Shown here: positions 1 through 10,900 of the stretch, one piece after another
Layout: the number at the start of each line of letters is the position of its first letter
Position numbering within the stretch: the stretch's first letter is position 1
Assembly (NCBI RefSeq): GCF_000002235.5
Contig: NW_022145609.1
Location: 7,013,214 to 7,077,213, forward strand
From: Strongylocentrotus purpuratus
Lineage: Eukaryota; Echinodermata; Echinoidea; Camarodonta; Strongylocentrotidae
Reading direction: 5' to 3'
Length of the DNA stretch: 64,000 bases
Program-made: the position numbers and the translations under genes
The notes under the pieces: generated by a model
The model's database searches: none
What the model saw: the letters and a program-made list of their open reading frames with translations, nothing else
Told to the model about the DNA's origin: nothing

Positions 1-46
1 AAAAAGAAAATGCAATAACAGGAACGTGCCTATACACATATACTAA
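1..46 (+). CDS. tail of an unidentified possible terminal exon (partial)
   Basis: The first 46 bases match the last bases of the possible terminal exon at 60090-60403, including its TAA stop, with very few differences. The window therefore opens inside the duplicated unit, and the same 3' exon probably lies just upstream. The product is not recognised. Confidence 0.3.
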   Translation, partial: KRKCNNRNVPIHIY

Positions 47-61
47 TAACAAGTAAAGGGT

Positions 62-460
62 TCTAGGACCACTACCCCCCTGGACATCACCCCTGGATAA
101 CCACCCCAGTCAACTACCCCCTAGGACAACTACCCACTTGGACAACTACCCCCTAGGACAACCATCCTCTACGACGACTACCCCCTGGGACAACTACCCC
201 CTGACAACTACCCCGGACAACTACCCCTAGGATAACTACTCCAGGACAACTACCCCCAGACAATTCCCCCTATGACAACCATTCTCTAGGACAACTACCC
301 CCCATACAACTATCCTAGGGGGTAGTAGCCATAGGGGGCAGTTGTCTGGGGGTAGTTGTCCGGGGTAGTTGTCCGGGGTAGTTGTCCCGGGGGTAGTTGA
401 CTCGGAGTTGATATCCGGGGGTTGTTGCCCAGGGGGTAGGTGTCCGGATACGCAAGACAT
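62..460. repeat. palindromic minisatellite (GGACAACTACCCC family)
   Basis: Degenerate 13-15 bp units of the type GGACAACTACCCC fill the left half. The reverse complement (GGGGTAGTTGTCC) fills the right half from about 312, so the block can fold on itself. The right end reads GGGTAGGTGTCCGGATACGC. The same element occurs at 29463-29690 and, as part of the segmental duplication, at 60424-60812. It is probably a small fold-back element. Confidence 0.8.
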
Positions 461-603
461 TATGTGATCCAATGATAAAAGTATGATAGATCTCATTTAA
501 TAATATTTGTATAATACAGCAAAAATTATAAGAAATAAAACAAAAGTAATGATAAAAAAGAAAGTCTGAAATGAGTCTGGGAAATGACGCTCATTCAAAT
601 TAA

Positions 604-775
604 ACTAGGCGTGTTGGCGTGCGCCTGTAATCCAACAAACAGTGGAAGTTACAAACTGATTCAGCCTAGGACGCATGTTCAAAACTGAGTCACGTCTTTC
701 GGATGGTGACGGTTAAAGGTCGGTCCATAGACGTAAATAATCATATCTGATTGATACACGTCTGTAAAAACTCAA
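604..775 (+). mobile_element. SINE with a 7SL-like head (copy 1)
   Basis: The head reads GGCGTGTTGGCGTGCGCC followed by TGTAATCCA, which closely resembles the 5' Alu domain of 7SL RNA. About 60 bp further on is a B-box-like motif (GTTCAAAACT; GGTTCGAAACT in the copy at 60966). The body contains CGTCTTTCGGATGG, a phrase I recall from invertebrate SINEs. The tail runs into a CA microsatellite. The orthologous copy in the second unit is nearly identical. Confidence 0.65.
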
Positions 776-823
776 TACACACACACTCACGAACACACAC
801 GCACACACACACACACACACATC
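776..823. repeat. (CA)n microsatellite
   Basis: Interrupted ACACAC run at the SINE tail. It is longer in the duplicate (61139-61217). Confidence 0.9.
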
Positions 824-1372
824 TAAATATGTACAATTCTATGCGCAGCCGGATATCTGACGCAACCGAGAGATTCTCGCCTGTGACACCGTACGACCCT
901 ACTAGCGAATATACTGGAGCACCACCTTCACTTTTCAAATTTTACCTGTCCTAGTTTACCCTCTTATATAGGAAATTCGTGAGTTTGTCATTCGAATTCA
1001 TTTATTTTGCATTAAAGTTAGCGCAGATCGGCTTTGCCATGCCAATTATCATTCAATTTTCCCGTTTTGGTATTTACACCTTCTTATGAAAAAAAATAGG
1101 GAGTCAATTTACACCTACTTTTCTCTGTGTGTACAGTCCCTATTTGGGAATCCCCAAGTAGCCAAACGTGGAACCGTAAGCTTCACCTGAAACACCGTCA
1201 AGTGCCAATCAAAATTAATAACGACAGAACTTGTACCTTACCCTAGCGGACCAAACAGTTGTAAAGAGACTTATTTGAAGAGCTACATGTAGAACATTGC
1301 GCTTGGATTAATCAAGAGATTCATTTTGGAGCCTGGTTGAAGTATTGAACACACTTCATTACAGAGAATTCC
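824..1372. other. 5' flank of gene copy 1, shared with copy 2
   Basis: This non-coding flank aligns with 61218-62306. Relative to copy 2 it lacks about 430 bp (61481-61912, joined at a TTTA/TTTACACC microhomology), a further short stretch near 61936-62008, and about 29 bp at a CCTG microhomology near 1332. No TATA box or other convincing core promoter was seen. Confidence 0.6.
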
Positions 1373-1631
1373 TTAACTCTTTTCCCGCTTCGTTCGACTA
1401 GCGGAACATACAGCGGGCTGCCAACTTCGACTCAAGTCACATTTCATTTACAATACACACGGAACGCATTTAATTCTATTGTACGCACACACACACAATA
1501 GTAACGCGTGCTTCGCATTGTATACACATCACACTTCATTGCACCGCTTTCGCAGACATTGTTTACATTGACATTTTCCGAGAAAAATTGAGTTTTTGAA
1601 ACTGCTTTTGCAAATATTCTGATGAGCTAGG

Positions 1632-4563
1632 ATGGCCCCTATTAGGAGGAGACGGGACTTCTTCACTGCTGATCAGGTACGAGAACTTGTGATGGACCCT
1701 GTTCCAACAGCCGACTCTGATTCAGAGGAGAGCGAGACTGACTCTGACGAGGAAGATGAGCCTGGTCCCACACGTACACTTTTGCGTAATCCCACAGAAC
1801 ATGATAATGGCGTGGACATCAATCACGATTCAGACAGCGAGTTTGAAGAGGAAATTAGGGATGATGTGTCGATGGTTTCAGCAGAGGATGAGCCTGAGGA
1901 GTGGATAAGACTGGAAGATGGAGATGAATGGCAAGCTGACTGGCTAGATGACTTCAGTGAAAATGGTGGACGACCAAAGCTTCTGTTTGATGTAAACCAG
2001 AACACAAAACCACTGGACTATTTCTATCAGTTTTTTCCTGAAGAGCTGTTTGTTCTAATGGCGAGAGAAACTAACCGGTATGCAAAACAAACTCTTCAGA
2101 GACTCGGAGTACTTCAGGAGCACTCACGCCTCAACAAATGGACCGATACAACTGCCGAAGAAATGAAGGCGTTCACTGGACTACAGATGGCGATGGGATT
2201 AGTTACCAAGCCAGCGCTGTCGATGTACTGGGAAGAGACCTGGATCTTCGCCACTCCTGGTTTTGGAACAGTGATGAGTCGCAACAGGTGGGAACATTGA
2301 ATAATTTATACAGTTTATTTTATTCATATTTGCAATAACTAGTCATGACTATTATCAAAAATAGATCTAGATCTCTTCAACTGTCAGCAATATGGGTAAT
2401 TTTGGTTATTTTTTATAATTTTTATTCTAAGTAATTTATCAAATGATTGATTAATTGATAATCATTGTGATAAATAAAAATGAAATAGATCTAGTTGTGG
2501 ATCTATATGAAATAATGGGTTGAAATAATATAGATCTAACCATGAATACCAATCGCATTGTTTGTACATGTATAAATCAGACGTTGAACAAGAGTAGTGA
2601 TATGATATTTTGATTTTCTAAAATAAATGAAAAGTGAAATAGGGTCTACTGTAACTAGGTGGAGTGCTAGCTATTTTCTTTTGCTGTTACGCTAAACGTA
2701 AGCAACACGTCTGTTATATGGCGAGACTAGCAAACCGTGTGTGCAAAGCAAATACCGCCTATACTTACTCGTCCTACACTACTTGTTGTTTTCTTATTAT
2801 CGCGAAACGGCGACGCAGGTTTTTCGTACGAAATCTAAAAAAGATTTCATCGTCCGTAATAATAAAACAACAAGTAGCGTAGGATAAGTGAGTATAGGCG
2901 GTGTGTGCGAAGCACACACGGTTTGCTAGTCTCGCCATAAACAGACGTACTACTTACGTTTAGCGTAACAGCAAAGAAAATGGCTAGCACTCCGCCTAGT
3001 CTATAGGCTAGGTCTACATGAAACCCAATTTAATTTTCAATTTACTTTTTTAATTCAAAATATCATATCATTGTTCTTGTAGGCCCCTAATCCGTATAAA
3101 ACAAATGTGTTTGATTTGTGGTTATTTCAAGTAGATCAAGATCTATTTTTATTTCGGGCTGTCTTTTATGCTCATTTATCTTCCCCCCCCCCCCCCCCCC
3201 CCCTATCACAAAATCATAATTAGAAATTCCAACTATCATGTCAAAAGAGTGCTGTTTCTAAAATAATGCACTTTTTTTTCATTATAAGTTTAGATTGAAT
3301 ACCTCCATCTTATTCTCTGTTATGTGTAAGCATTGTTGCTAAATTTTTTTCTTCTTTTTCATTTCATGCAGGTTTGAGTTGCTGAACTCGATGCTACATT
3401 TTGCAAACAACGATGAACGCATCCCAAGGGGGCAGGAAGGTCATCACATCCTCTACAAGATCAAGCCTGTCATGGATATAGTTCAGCCTACTTACCAAGC
3501 TTCAGTTCAGCCAGGACTCTCCCTGTCCATCGATGAGAGCCTCGCTCCCTTCAAGGGCAGACTTCAATTCAAGCAGTACATGCCACTCAAGCCAACAAAG
3601 TGGGGTGTGAAGTTTTGGGTGCTAGCGGACGCCAAATCTGGATTGTGCCTTGACTGTAATGTGTACACTGGACGAGACGCAGACAGGGCAGCAGCTCCAG
3701 GGGGCGTTACATCAGCCATCGTAAAAGGCCTCACTCGTCCATACTACGGTAGTGGCCGTCATGTGTATATGGACAATTTCTATTCCTCTCCTGAGCTTTA
3801 TGACTTCTTAGCTGACAACAAGCTTGGTGCATGCGGAACTGTTCGATTGAGCCGCAGAGGTATCCCAGATGAAATGAAGGCAGCTTCAGTTCAGTCGAGA
3901 AAGGGAGATCGGCCAGCTTTCTTCAGGAAAGGACGTTTGCTGGGGGTATCATGGCATGATACGAAGCGTGTTAGTGTACTTTCAACTATACACAACAACT
4001 CAACAGTGCAGAAGGAAATCAGACACAGAGGATCTGAGAATGGTCGCCGACCAATAATCAAGCCGAAGGTGGTGGAGCAGTACAATCAACACATGGGCGG
4101 CGTTGACCTGTTGGATCAGAGGATGTCCTATTATCGGTACCCTCATCGCCACATGAAGTGGTATCGAGTAATATACCACTTTCTGATGGAAGTGGCATTG
4201 GTAAACGGACATATAGCATCAAGGATCGCTCCAGAAAATCAGTCCAAGGAATGTGTTCGGAGGTTCAGGCAGCAAGTAATCTGCGGACTTGTTGATGGCT
4301 ACCAGAAGGTGAAAGCTGGGAGACCCAGAGTATTGCGCGAGGTGAATAGGAATGAAAGAACAGCTGTGAGACTGGAAGGTAAACACTTCATTGCCCTGAA
4401 CCCCTCTCCAAAGTACAAGCCAGACTGCATTGTTTGTGCTAAGAAGTTAGAAGGAAACAAGAGGAAGAGGTCACAGACCCGATACTTCTGTAAGACTTGC
4501 CAGCTACCGATGTGCCTCATGATTTGTTTTGAGGACTACCACACCAAAGTGAAGTATTGGTAG
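1632..4563 (+). CDS. piggyBac transposase, two exons
   Basis: Join 1632-2287 and 3372-4563, with an intron whose donor AG|gtggga and acceptor tgcag|G meet in phase 2 and restore MSRNRFELLNSM. The product is about 615 residues, normal for the family. It performs TTAA-specific cut-and-paste transposition. The N-terminus is acidic (runs of Asp, Glu and Ser). The DDE/D-type core shows SIDESLAPFKGR (first Asp), YMDNFYSS (second Asp) and GGVDLLDQ (third Asp). The C-terminus is Cys-rich (CIVCAKKL, then YFCKTCQLPMCLMICF), as expected for the zinc-binding domain that contacts the terminal repeats. There are no in-frame stops, so the gene looks recent and possibly active. The intron is inferred from frame and acceptor quality; a +1 frameshift is a less likely alternative. 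Confidence 0.9.
2655..2999. mobile_element. fold-back MITE in the transposase intron
   Basis: A 345 bp near-perfect inverted repeat. The left arm begins CTAGGTGGAGTGCTAGC and the right arm ends GCTAGCACTCCGCCTAG. Pairing extends for roughly 150 bp per arm (shared blocks such as GCTGTTACGCTAAACGTAAG and GGCGAGACTAGCAAACCGTG). It has no coding capacity and no clear target duplication was identified. Confidence 0.8.
3183..3203. repeat. poly-C tract
   Basis: 21 consecutive C in the transposase intron. The opposite strand is a G run that could form a quadruplex, and its length is likely unstable. Confidence 0.95.
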
Positions 4564-4879
4564 GATTGAACAATGGTCAGAGACATGTATTTCAGATATG
4601 GTCAACGAGTACTTCAGTCGACAGCCTTGCCAGTATTTTTTCTCAATTATTTTTAATATTTTGTTCCAGATGTTCCGATGAATAATATTTTTTTGTATTG
4701 ATGTATGATCGATATGTGTTCAATGGCCCATTTCATTATCAAATTGATTATTCATCTGATACAAAACATTGCTATTCATGTACCTGTAGGTAGAACCATT
4801 TAGTATTTCTTATTGGCGTAAATATTCATATTTTGAATGATAGCACCATAAAAACTAACAACAACATGACAGGTTGTCA

Positions 4880-5480
4880 CAACTACAATTCATGCAAAAT
4901 GTAGTATGTTTCTACTCTTTGTTCACCTGCCATTATTTTGATTGCAAATTATATATATTTATTTATGCAGTAATACTTTCATATTCTGATCTCATTTTGA
5001 CAAGCAATGCATACAGTGAAAATGTTAAGTTTTTGTTATTCTTTGACATTTATATGCAATGTTGCCTTTGAAACTAAATAGTTACTGACTCTAATTCCGA
5101 TTCCTACACAATGTAGTATGTTTCTACAGTTATGTAAATAATATGATACTTGCCCGTCTACTGCCCGTAAGTTGCCTAGTGCAAAATATTATTGTTCACT
5201 TGCCATTTTTTAAATATGAGACGTACATTTGTATATAATTTATATATGCAACGTTGCCTTTGAAACTTTAAATCCTGCAAACTGTAGTATGTTTCTATTG
5301 AAATAATATGATACTTGCCTGCCTAGTGCGAAATATTCACTTGCCATTATTTGAATATGGCATGCTGTCATAGTAACCGTTTGAAACAATATGTTTACAT
5401 CATATGCAAATTTGCTTTTGAAACTGCAATACTTATAATGAGTCTGAGTCATGCAAAATGTAGTATGTTTCTAATCTGTA
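4880..5480. repeat. degenerate tandem repeats in the piggyBac 3' half
   Basis: Four or five copies of a unit containing ATGTAGTATGTTTCTA, ATGATACTTGCC and TTCACTTGCCATT, with irregular spacing. Non-coding; it may be a subterminal repeat region of the element. Confidence 0.7.
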
Positions 5481-5575
5481 TTCACTTTTTTTTTTTTTTT
5501 TTTTACGTGTGCAGTAATACTTTCATACTGCGATAACATTTTGACAAGCAATGCATACAGCTGAACAAAATGTTG

Positions 5576-5745
5576 GGGTTGTGTGGAATAACAATGTACA
5601 ATTTGATCTGCAATAGATGAATGCCTTATTTTCGGGTTGTGTGGAATAACAATATAGTTACAATTTGATATGCAATATATGAATGCCTTATTTTCGGGTT
5701 GTGTGGAATAACAATATAGTTACAATTTGATTTGCAAATTTGATT
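5576..5745. repeat. tandem repeat of about 60 bp, three copies
   Basis: Units begin GGGTTGTGTGGAATAACAA at about 5576, 5634 and 5696 and contain GAATGCCTTATTTTC. The last unit is incomplete. Confidence 0.85.
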
Positions 5746-5956
5746 GTCTTGTGTCGTTTATTAGTTTAAAAAAAGTGACTGTTTTTTTTTTATGGGAGTT
5801 CTTATTCAACACTTTTTAGAGTGTGGTTGAGTTGTGGGATGAGATGAGATGCATGTAGAGAAGTTGAGTGACTAACAAGGAAAGTGTGGATGATAGAGAA
5901 TTAAATAGAGTGAAAGCGTTTTGTAGCATTGAGGGAATAATTCAACATAAAGTAAT

Positions 5957-6373
5957 CTAGCTCTCTCTCTTCGCCTGTCTCTATTTCTCTATACCTGACT
6001 TTCTCTGTCTCCGTCCCTTTTCCTTCTATCTCTCTCTTTCTATCTATCCGCCTCTCTGTCTGCCTGTCTCTTTCGCAATCTGATTGTCTCTTTTCTCTCT
6101 CTCTCTCTCTCTCATTTCTCTCCCTATCTACCTGTCTCTTTCTTCTTCCCCTCTCCCTGCCTATATCTTCTTTTCACTCTCACTTTCTCTATCTGCCGCT
6201 ATCTCTCTCTCTCTCTCTCTCCTTGTTTCTTATTTCTCTCTGCCCCTCTGTATCTTCTCATCCTCACTTTCTCTTTCTGTCTTTCTTTCTCTGTCTGCCT
6301 ATCTGTCTTTCTCTCTCCGTGTCTCTTCTTATTTGTATCCCTATCTGCCTATCTCTTTCTTCTTCCCCTCCCC

Positions 6374-6412
<39 letters not shown>

Positions 6413-6990
6413 CTTGTTTCTTATTTCTCTCTGCCCCTCTGTATCTTCTCATCCTCACTTTCTCTTTCTGTCTTTCTTTCTCTGTCTGCCTATCTGTCTT
6501 TCTCTCTCCGTGTCTCTTCTTATTTGTATCCCTATCTGCCTATCTCTTTCTTCTTCCCCTCCCCCTCTATCTCTATCTTCTCACTCTCACTTTCTGTATC
6601 TGCTTATCTCTTTCTTTCTCTCTCTCTCTCTCTATCTCTCCCTGTCTCTTGTTATTTCTCTCCCTATCTGCCTGTCTCTTTCTTCCTCCCCTCTCTCTGC
6701 CTCTCTCTATCTTGTTCTCACTCTCATTATCTCAACCTGCCTCTGTCTTTCTCTGTCTGCCTATCTGTCTTTCTCTCTCCGTGTCTCTTCTTATTTATAT
6801 CCCTATCTGCCTGTCTCTTTCTTCTTCCCCTCCCCCTCTATCTTCTCACTCTCATTTTCTGTATCTGCTTATATCTCTTTCTTTCTCTCTCTCTATCTCT
6901 CCCTGTCTCTTCTTATTTCTTTCCCAATCTGCCTGTCTCTTCGTTCTTATTCTCTTTCTTTCTCTCTCCCTCTCTCTGTCTACCTCTTGT
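5957..6990. repeat. CT-rich satellite with higher-order repeats
   Basis: About 1 kb of pyrimidine-only-like sequence (TCTCTC, TCTTTC, CTGTCT). A larger block holding GTGTCTCTTCTTATTTGTATC and CCCTCCCCCTCTATC recurs near 6320, 6510 and 6780. The long Leu/Ser-rich open frames here are by-products of the composition. Confidence 0.9.
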
Positions 6991-7732
6991 TATAATGAAC
7001 ATGTCAATATGAGACTACATATGTAGACGAATATATTTTATTCTTATTTATTATACATCAGCTTTCTACAATTCATAACTTAGTACATGTTTCAAGCATA
7101 CATTATGTTCATGGCTTGCCTTATTAGTGTAGAAAATCAATAAGTTCTTCTATTCATTTCTTTCGATTCTAATAGCTTGCACAGCCTTGCAAGTAATAAT
7201 AGAATGTTACACCATCTTACCTACAGACACAATAAAGGTCATCAAAGTACAATCAAGAGACAGGAAGTCTATTCAAAAGTACCCAGGGTCAATTTCAATA
7301 GGAGTTTAGTTCATTGTCGGCTTACTCTTTATTCAATCCTAAATTACCAGGCTTATTGTGACCTTCAACACATGAATTTGGTATGTAGTGAAAGCTCATG
7401 AATACATCTTTTCAATGAACTAACTCAGGACATAAACCTCCATAACAAAGTATTAGATATAAGAGGTATAGAATACCCTTCTAAATGAAAACTTGGATAC
7501 AAAATGTATAGTTGATAATCTCAAAATTTATGATAATATACATTACAAAAATGATACCATTGGCAAGAGTATTAATTTCTAAACAATATTGCTACACAAA
7601 GTTTTTCATTACAGTACACCAATCAAAAGTTATTGCGAGTTGAATAAGCATAGTCCATGCAGAACCCCTCCTAAGGTGGCACCCTAAAAACAATGTGGCA
7701 CAGGGGGGATTGTGTACGTGGCGGGCAAAGAG
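6991..7732. other. piggyBac right end, non-coding
   Basis: AT-rich sequence between the CT block and the right terminal inverted repeat. No convincing gene or repeat was seen apart from the terminal repeat itself. Confidence 0.6.
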
Positions 7733-7736
7733 TTAA

Positions 7737-7824
7737 GGATTTGGAATGGTGTATAGAGCAAAGGGCTCGATTAATCACTGACAAACATATTTTATCTGTT
7801 TACTAGTGTGTTCATCTACGTATT
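7737..7824 (+). promoter_or_regulatory. conserved leader upstream of the start codon
   Basis: These 88 bp align with 62323-62410 in copy 2 with about nine substitutions and no indels. They probably form 5'UTR or proximal promoter. No TATA box is evident. The piggyBac element now separates this piece from the rest of the ancestral upstream region. Confidence 0.4.
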
Positions 7825-7903
7825 ATGGCGTCCTTACTAAGTTGGAGTAAGTCCTTCTCTGGACTCATGCTTGTATTGTTCTACATAGCTGCTACAAGTA
7901 ATG
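7825..7903 (+). CDS. receptor exon 1: signal peptide
   Basis: The start ATGGCG encodes [19 protein letters not shown] and continues YIAATSN, a basic-then-hydrophobic leader with small residues before a likely cleavage site. It ends in phase 1 at G|gtaagt. An almost identical exon is at 62411-62489, and conservation between the copies supports this start. Confidence 0.85.
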
Positions 7904-10900
7904 GTAAGTGGAAGAGCGCGTTAATAAACAACTAGCTGACATCAGGGAAACCATCGACACTCAACAGGCAAGGATCTTCGATCTCGAAATCGTAACAGAC
8001 AGCAAGTCGAAGGAGATCGCAAACGTCCAAAACCAACTTGAAAATCAACACGAGCAGATTAAAACACTACAACGCAAGCTCGACCAACAGGAACAATACT
8101 CCAGGCGAAATTGTCTCCTGTTCTTTGGCTTCGAGGAACGCAGTGAAGAAGATACCGATGACATCATTCTTCAAGTGGCAAATGAAGTTCTCCAGGTCAA
8201 TCTCTCCAAGGATGATCTGGAACGTACCCATAGAAATGGCTCCAGGCAGAAACATCAAGAAAAGAACCTGCCACGCCCAATCATCGCGAAGTTTACATCA
8301 TATAGAAAGCGCCAGGAAGTAATCTCCAAACGACGGAAGCTCGCCGGTAAGCGGAAGTCCATCCAGGAAGATCTGACGAAAGCAAATCAAGACCTGCTTG
8401 CACATGTACGAACCTCTGAGAAAGTAAAAGCAGCATGGACACGAGATGGGCGTATTCTAATGACTGACAAAAACAACAAAAAACACTTGATCTTGTGCAA
8501 AGACGACCTACGGAAGTTTTAAAGTCTGGTTAGGGTAGGCACATTCTGAACTAAGTGAGTGAACTTTTCATTTAATTTTTTTTCCCCTCATTTAACAAAA
8601 ATACTTGTTACATACTTTGTTATTACAGTATATTAATTGTTATGTTCTGTATTTATTGTACCCCTATGTTTTGTTGTTTGTCTTTATGTAGACGGATTGT
8701 CATGGTCATATTTAATGTTCTCCTTTTACATGGATGATACACATGACGCACAGTATCCCATATGCTTAAACCCAGTGTTTCCATTTTCTGATTTGAGCGA
8801 TGATGAATTTAAGAATATTTTTTCAACACCATTGCATGAACATAAAATTGATATAAATAAATTTAAAAATACATTTAAACATTCTTTAGAATGTGATCCA
8901 GCGTGTGACAATGATGACGATGATTTTTTACAGGACGATATTGTTGAAAGTAATTATTATTTGGAAGATGAATTTATGTCTTTACCAAAATTAGATTCTG
9001 ATTTTAGTATTATACATTTCAATGCAAGAAGTTTATCCAAGAATTTTTTAGCTATAAGTGAATTTATTCATTCATTAAGTTACTCTTTTTCTATTTATGG
9101 TTTCACGGAGACATGGATTCAAAGTAATACTCCCATTTTATTTCATTTAGAAGGATATTCATTCATTCATATTGATCGTATCAGTGGTAGAGGAGGAGGA
9201 GTGGCTTTTCTTGTCTTGGACTCTTTGAATTTTAAAATTAGAAATGATATTTTATTGCAATGCGATGGTAATGAATGTCTTTTTATTGAGATTACGAATA
9301 AGATTGGAAAAAATATAATTGTTGGAATAATTTATAGGAAACCGCAATCAAGAGTAGAAAGCTTTATTAACGCAGTTTATGTATGTTTACAAAAACTTAA
9401 TAAAGAAAATAAATTAATTTATATTATGGGTGATTTTAATATTGATCTTTTAAAATGTTCAAATAAATATAGTGCTGATTTTTTAGACATGTTACATTCC
9501 TCATCACTCTTGCCACTAATTGTTAAACCCACACGTATTTCTGTAAATAGTGCAACTCTTATAGACAATATATTTACAAACAATGTTTTTTCATGTATAA
9601 CCCCGGGAATATTTTTTAATGATGCATCTGACCATCTTCCAATATTTCAAATAACAGGGAAAATTATTTATAGAGATTATGTGTGTAATATTCCTAAAAA
9701 ACGTATAATCAATGAACGTACTATAAATAGTTTAAAGTTGGATTTGAATAATGAGGATTGGAATGGGGTTATGTATCCCAGTAATGTAGAAGTAGCATAT
9801 GGTCGGTTTAAACATAGATTTATGGTATATTATGATAAAAACTTAACGTATTCTACTAGAAAAAATAAGAATAAGTGCAAGAAACCTTGGTTAAGCGAAG
9901 AATTATTGAATGTAATCAAAAATAAAAACAAGTTGTATAGAATATATTGTAAGAATTCTTCTTCTAATAATAAACTTAAGTATCATAAAGCTCGCAACAA
10001 GGTAAATAAATTATTAAAAATGGCACGCAAGGCATATTATGCAAATAGATTTAAGAAAACTAAAGGTAATATTAAACAAACATGGTCTGTAATAAATGAA
10101 ATATTTGGTAAATCTAGGAAGACTTTGCCTTCATATTTTATAGTAAATGGACAAAATATTCATGATCCACATGATATTGCAAATTCTTTTAATGATTTTT
10201 TTATTAATATTGGATTGAATATATGCAATACTATTCCTGTAAATAATATTGTAAATTATAGAGATTTTCTGCCTCAACCATGTGCTACATCTTTATTTCT
10301 AAAACCTGTTAATGCAAATGAAATAACTGCAATTGTGCAATCATTAAAAAGTACTCAAAGTTGTGGAGTAGATGATTTTAATCCATGTGTAATTAAGAAA
10401 GTTATTGATTATATTTTAGAACCTCTTATTCATATTTTTAATATGTCTTTAAGTACAGGAATTATTCCATCTGATATGAAAATAGCGAGAGTCACCCCAA
10501 TATACAAAAAAGATGATGTTCATAATTTAGGCAATTACAGACCAATCTCAGTTTTAACTTTTTTTTCAAAAATCTTAGAACGAATTGTATATAATCGTTT
10601 GAATACATTTTTATTAAACAATACAATATTACATTCTTGCCAATATGGATTTACGAAAAATGTATCAACTGAAATGGCTCTAATTGATGTTCATGATTAT
10701 TTAGTATCTTCCTTAAGTAATAAATTACACACTGTAGGTCTTTTCTTAGATTTAAGCAAAGCCTTTGATTCTATAGATCACAATATTTTGTTAGATAAAT
10801 TGAATTACTATGGAATAAGAGGTGTTGCTTACACATGGTTGAAAAATTATTTGAATAATCGACACCAAATAGTTGTATATAACAATGTTTTATCTGACCC

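Larger units (their letters stand above)
1377..7732 (+). mobile_element. piggyBac-family DNA transposon, apparently complete
   Basis: The 6,356 bp element is flanked by TTAA at 1373-1376 and 7733-7736, the canonical piggyBac target duplication. Its ends are inverted repeats: CTCTTTTCCCGC on the left, and GCGGGCAAAGAG on the right, which is CTCTTTGCCCGC on the other strand. The second gene copy has the unoccupied site at about 62307-62317, with the same spacing but TTTA instead of TTAA. The insertion therefore followed the duplication, or was lost from copy 2. The element carries an intron-containing transposase, a fold-back MITE inside that intron, and about 3 kb of repetitive DNA downstream, including a 1 kb CT-rich block. 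It lies 92 bp upstream of the receptor start codon. Confidence 0.9.

Noticed and set aside
6084..7026. Long Leu/Ser-rich open frames (up to 303 codons)
   Set aside because: They lie in a CT-rich satellite that is open in several frames at once. No domain, no start or splice context.
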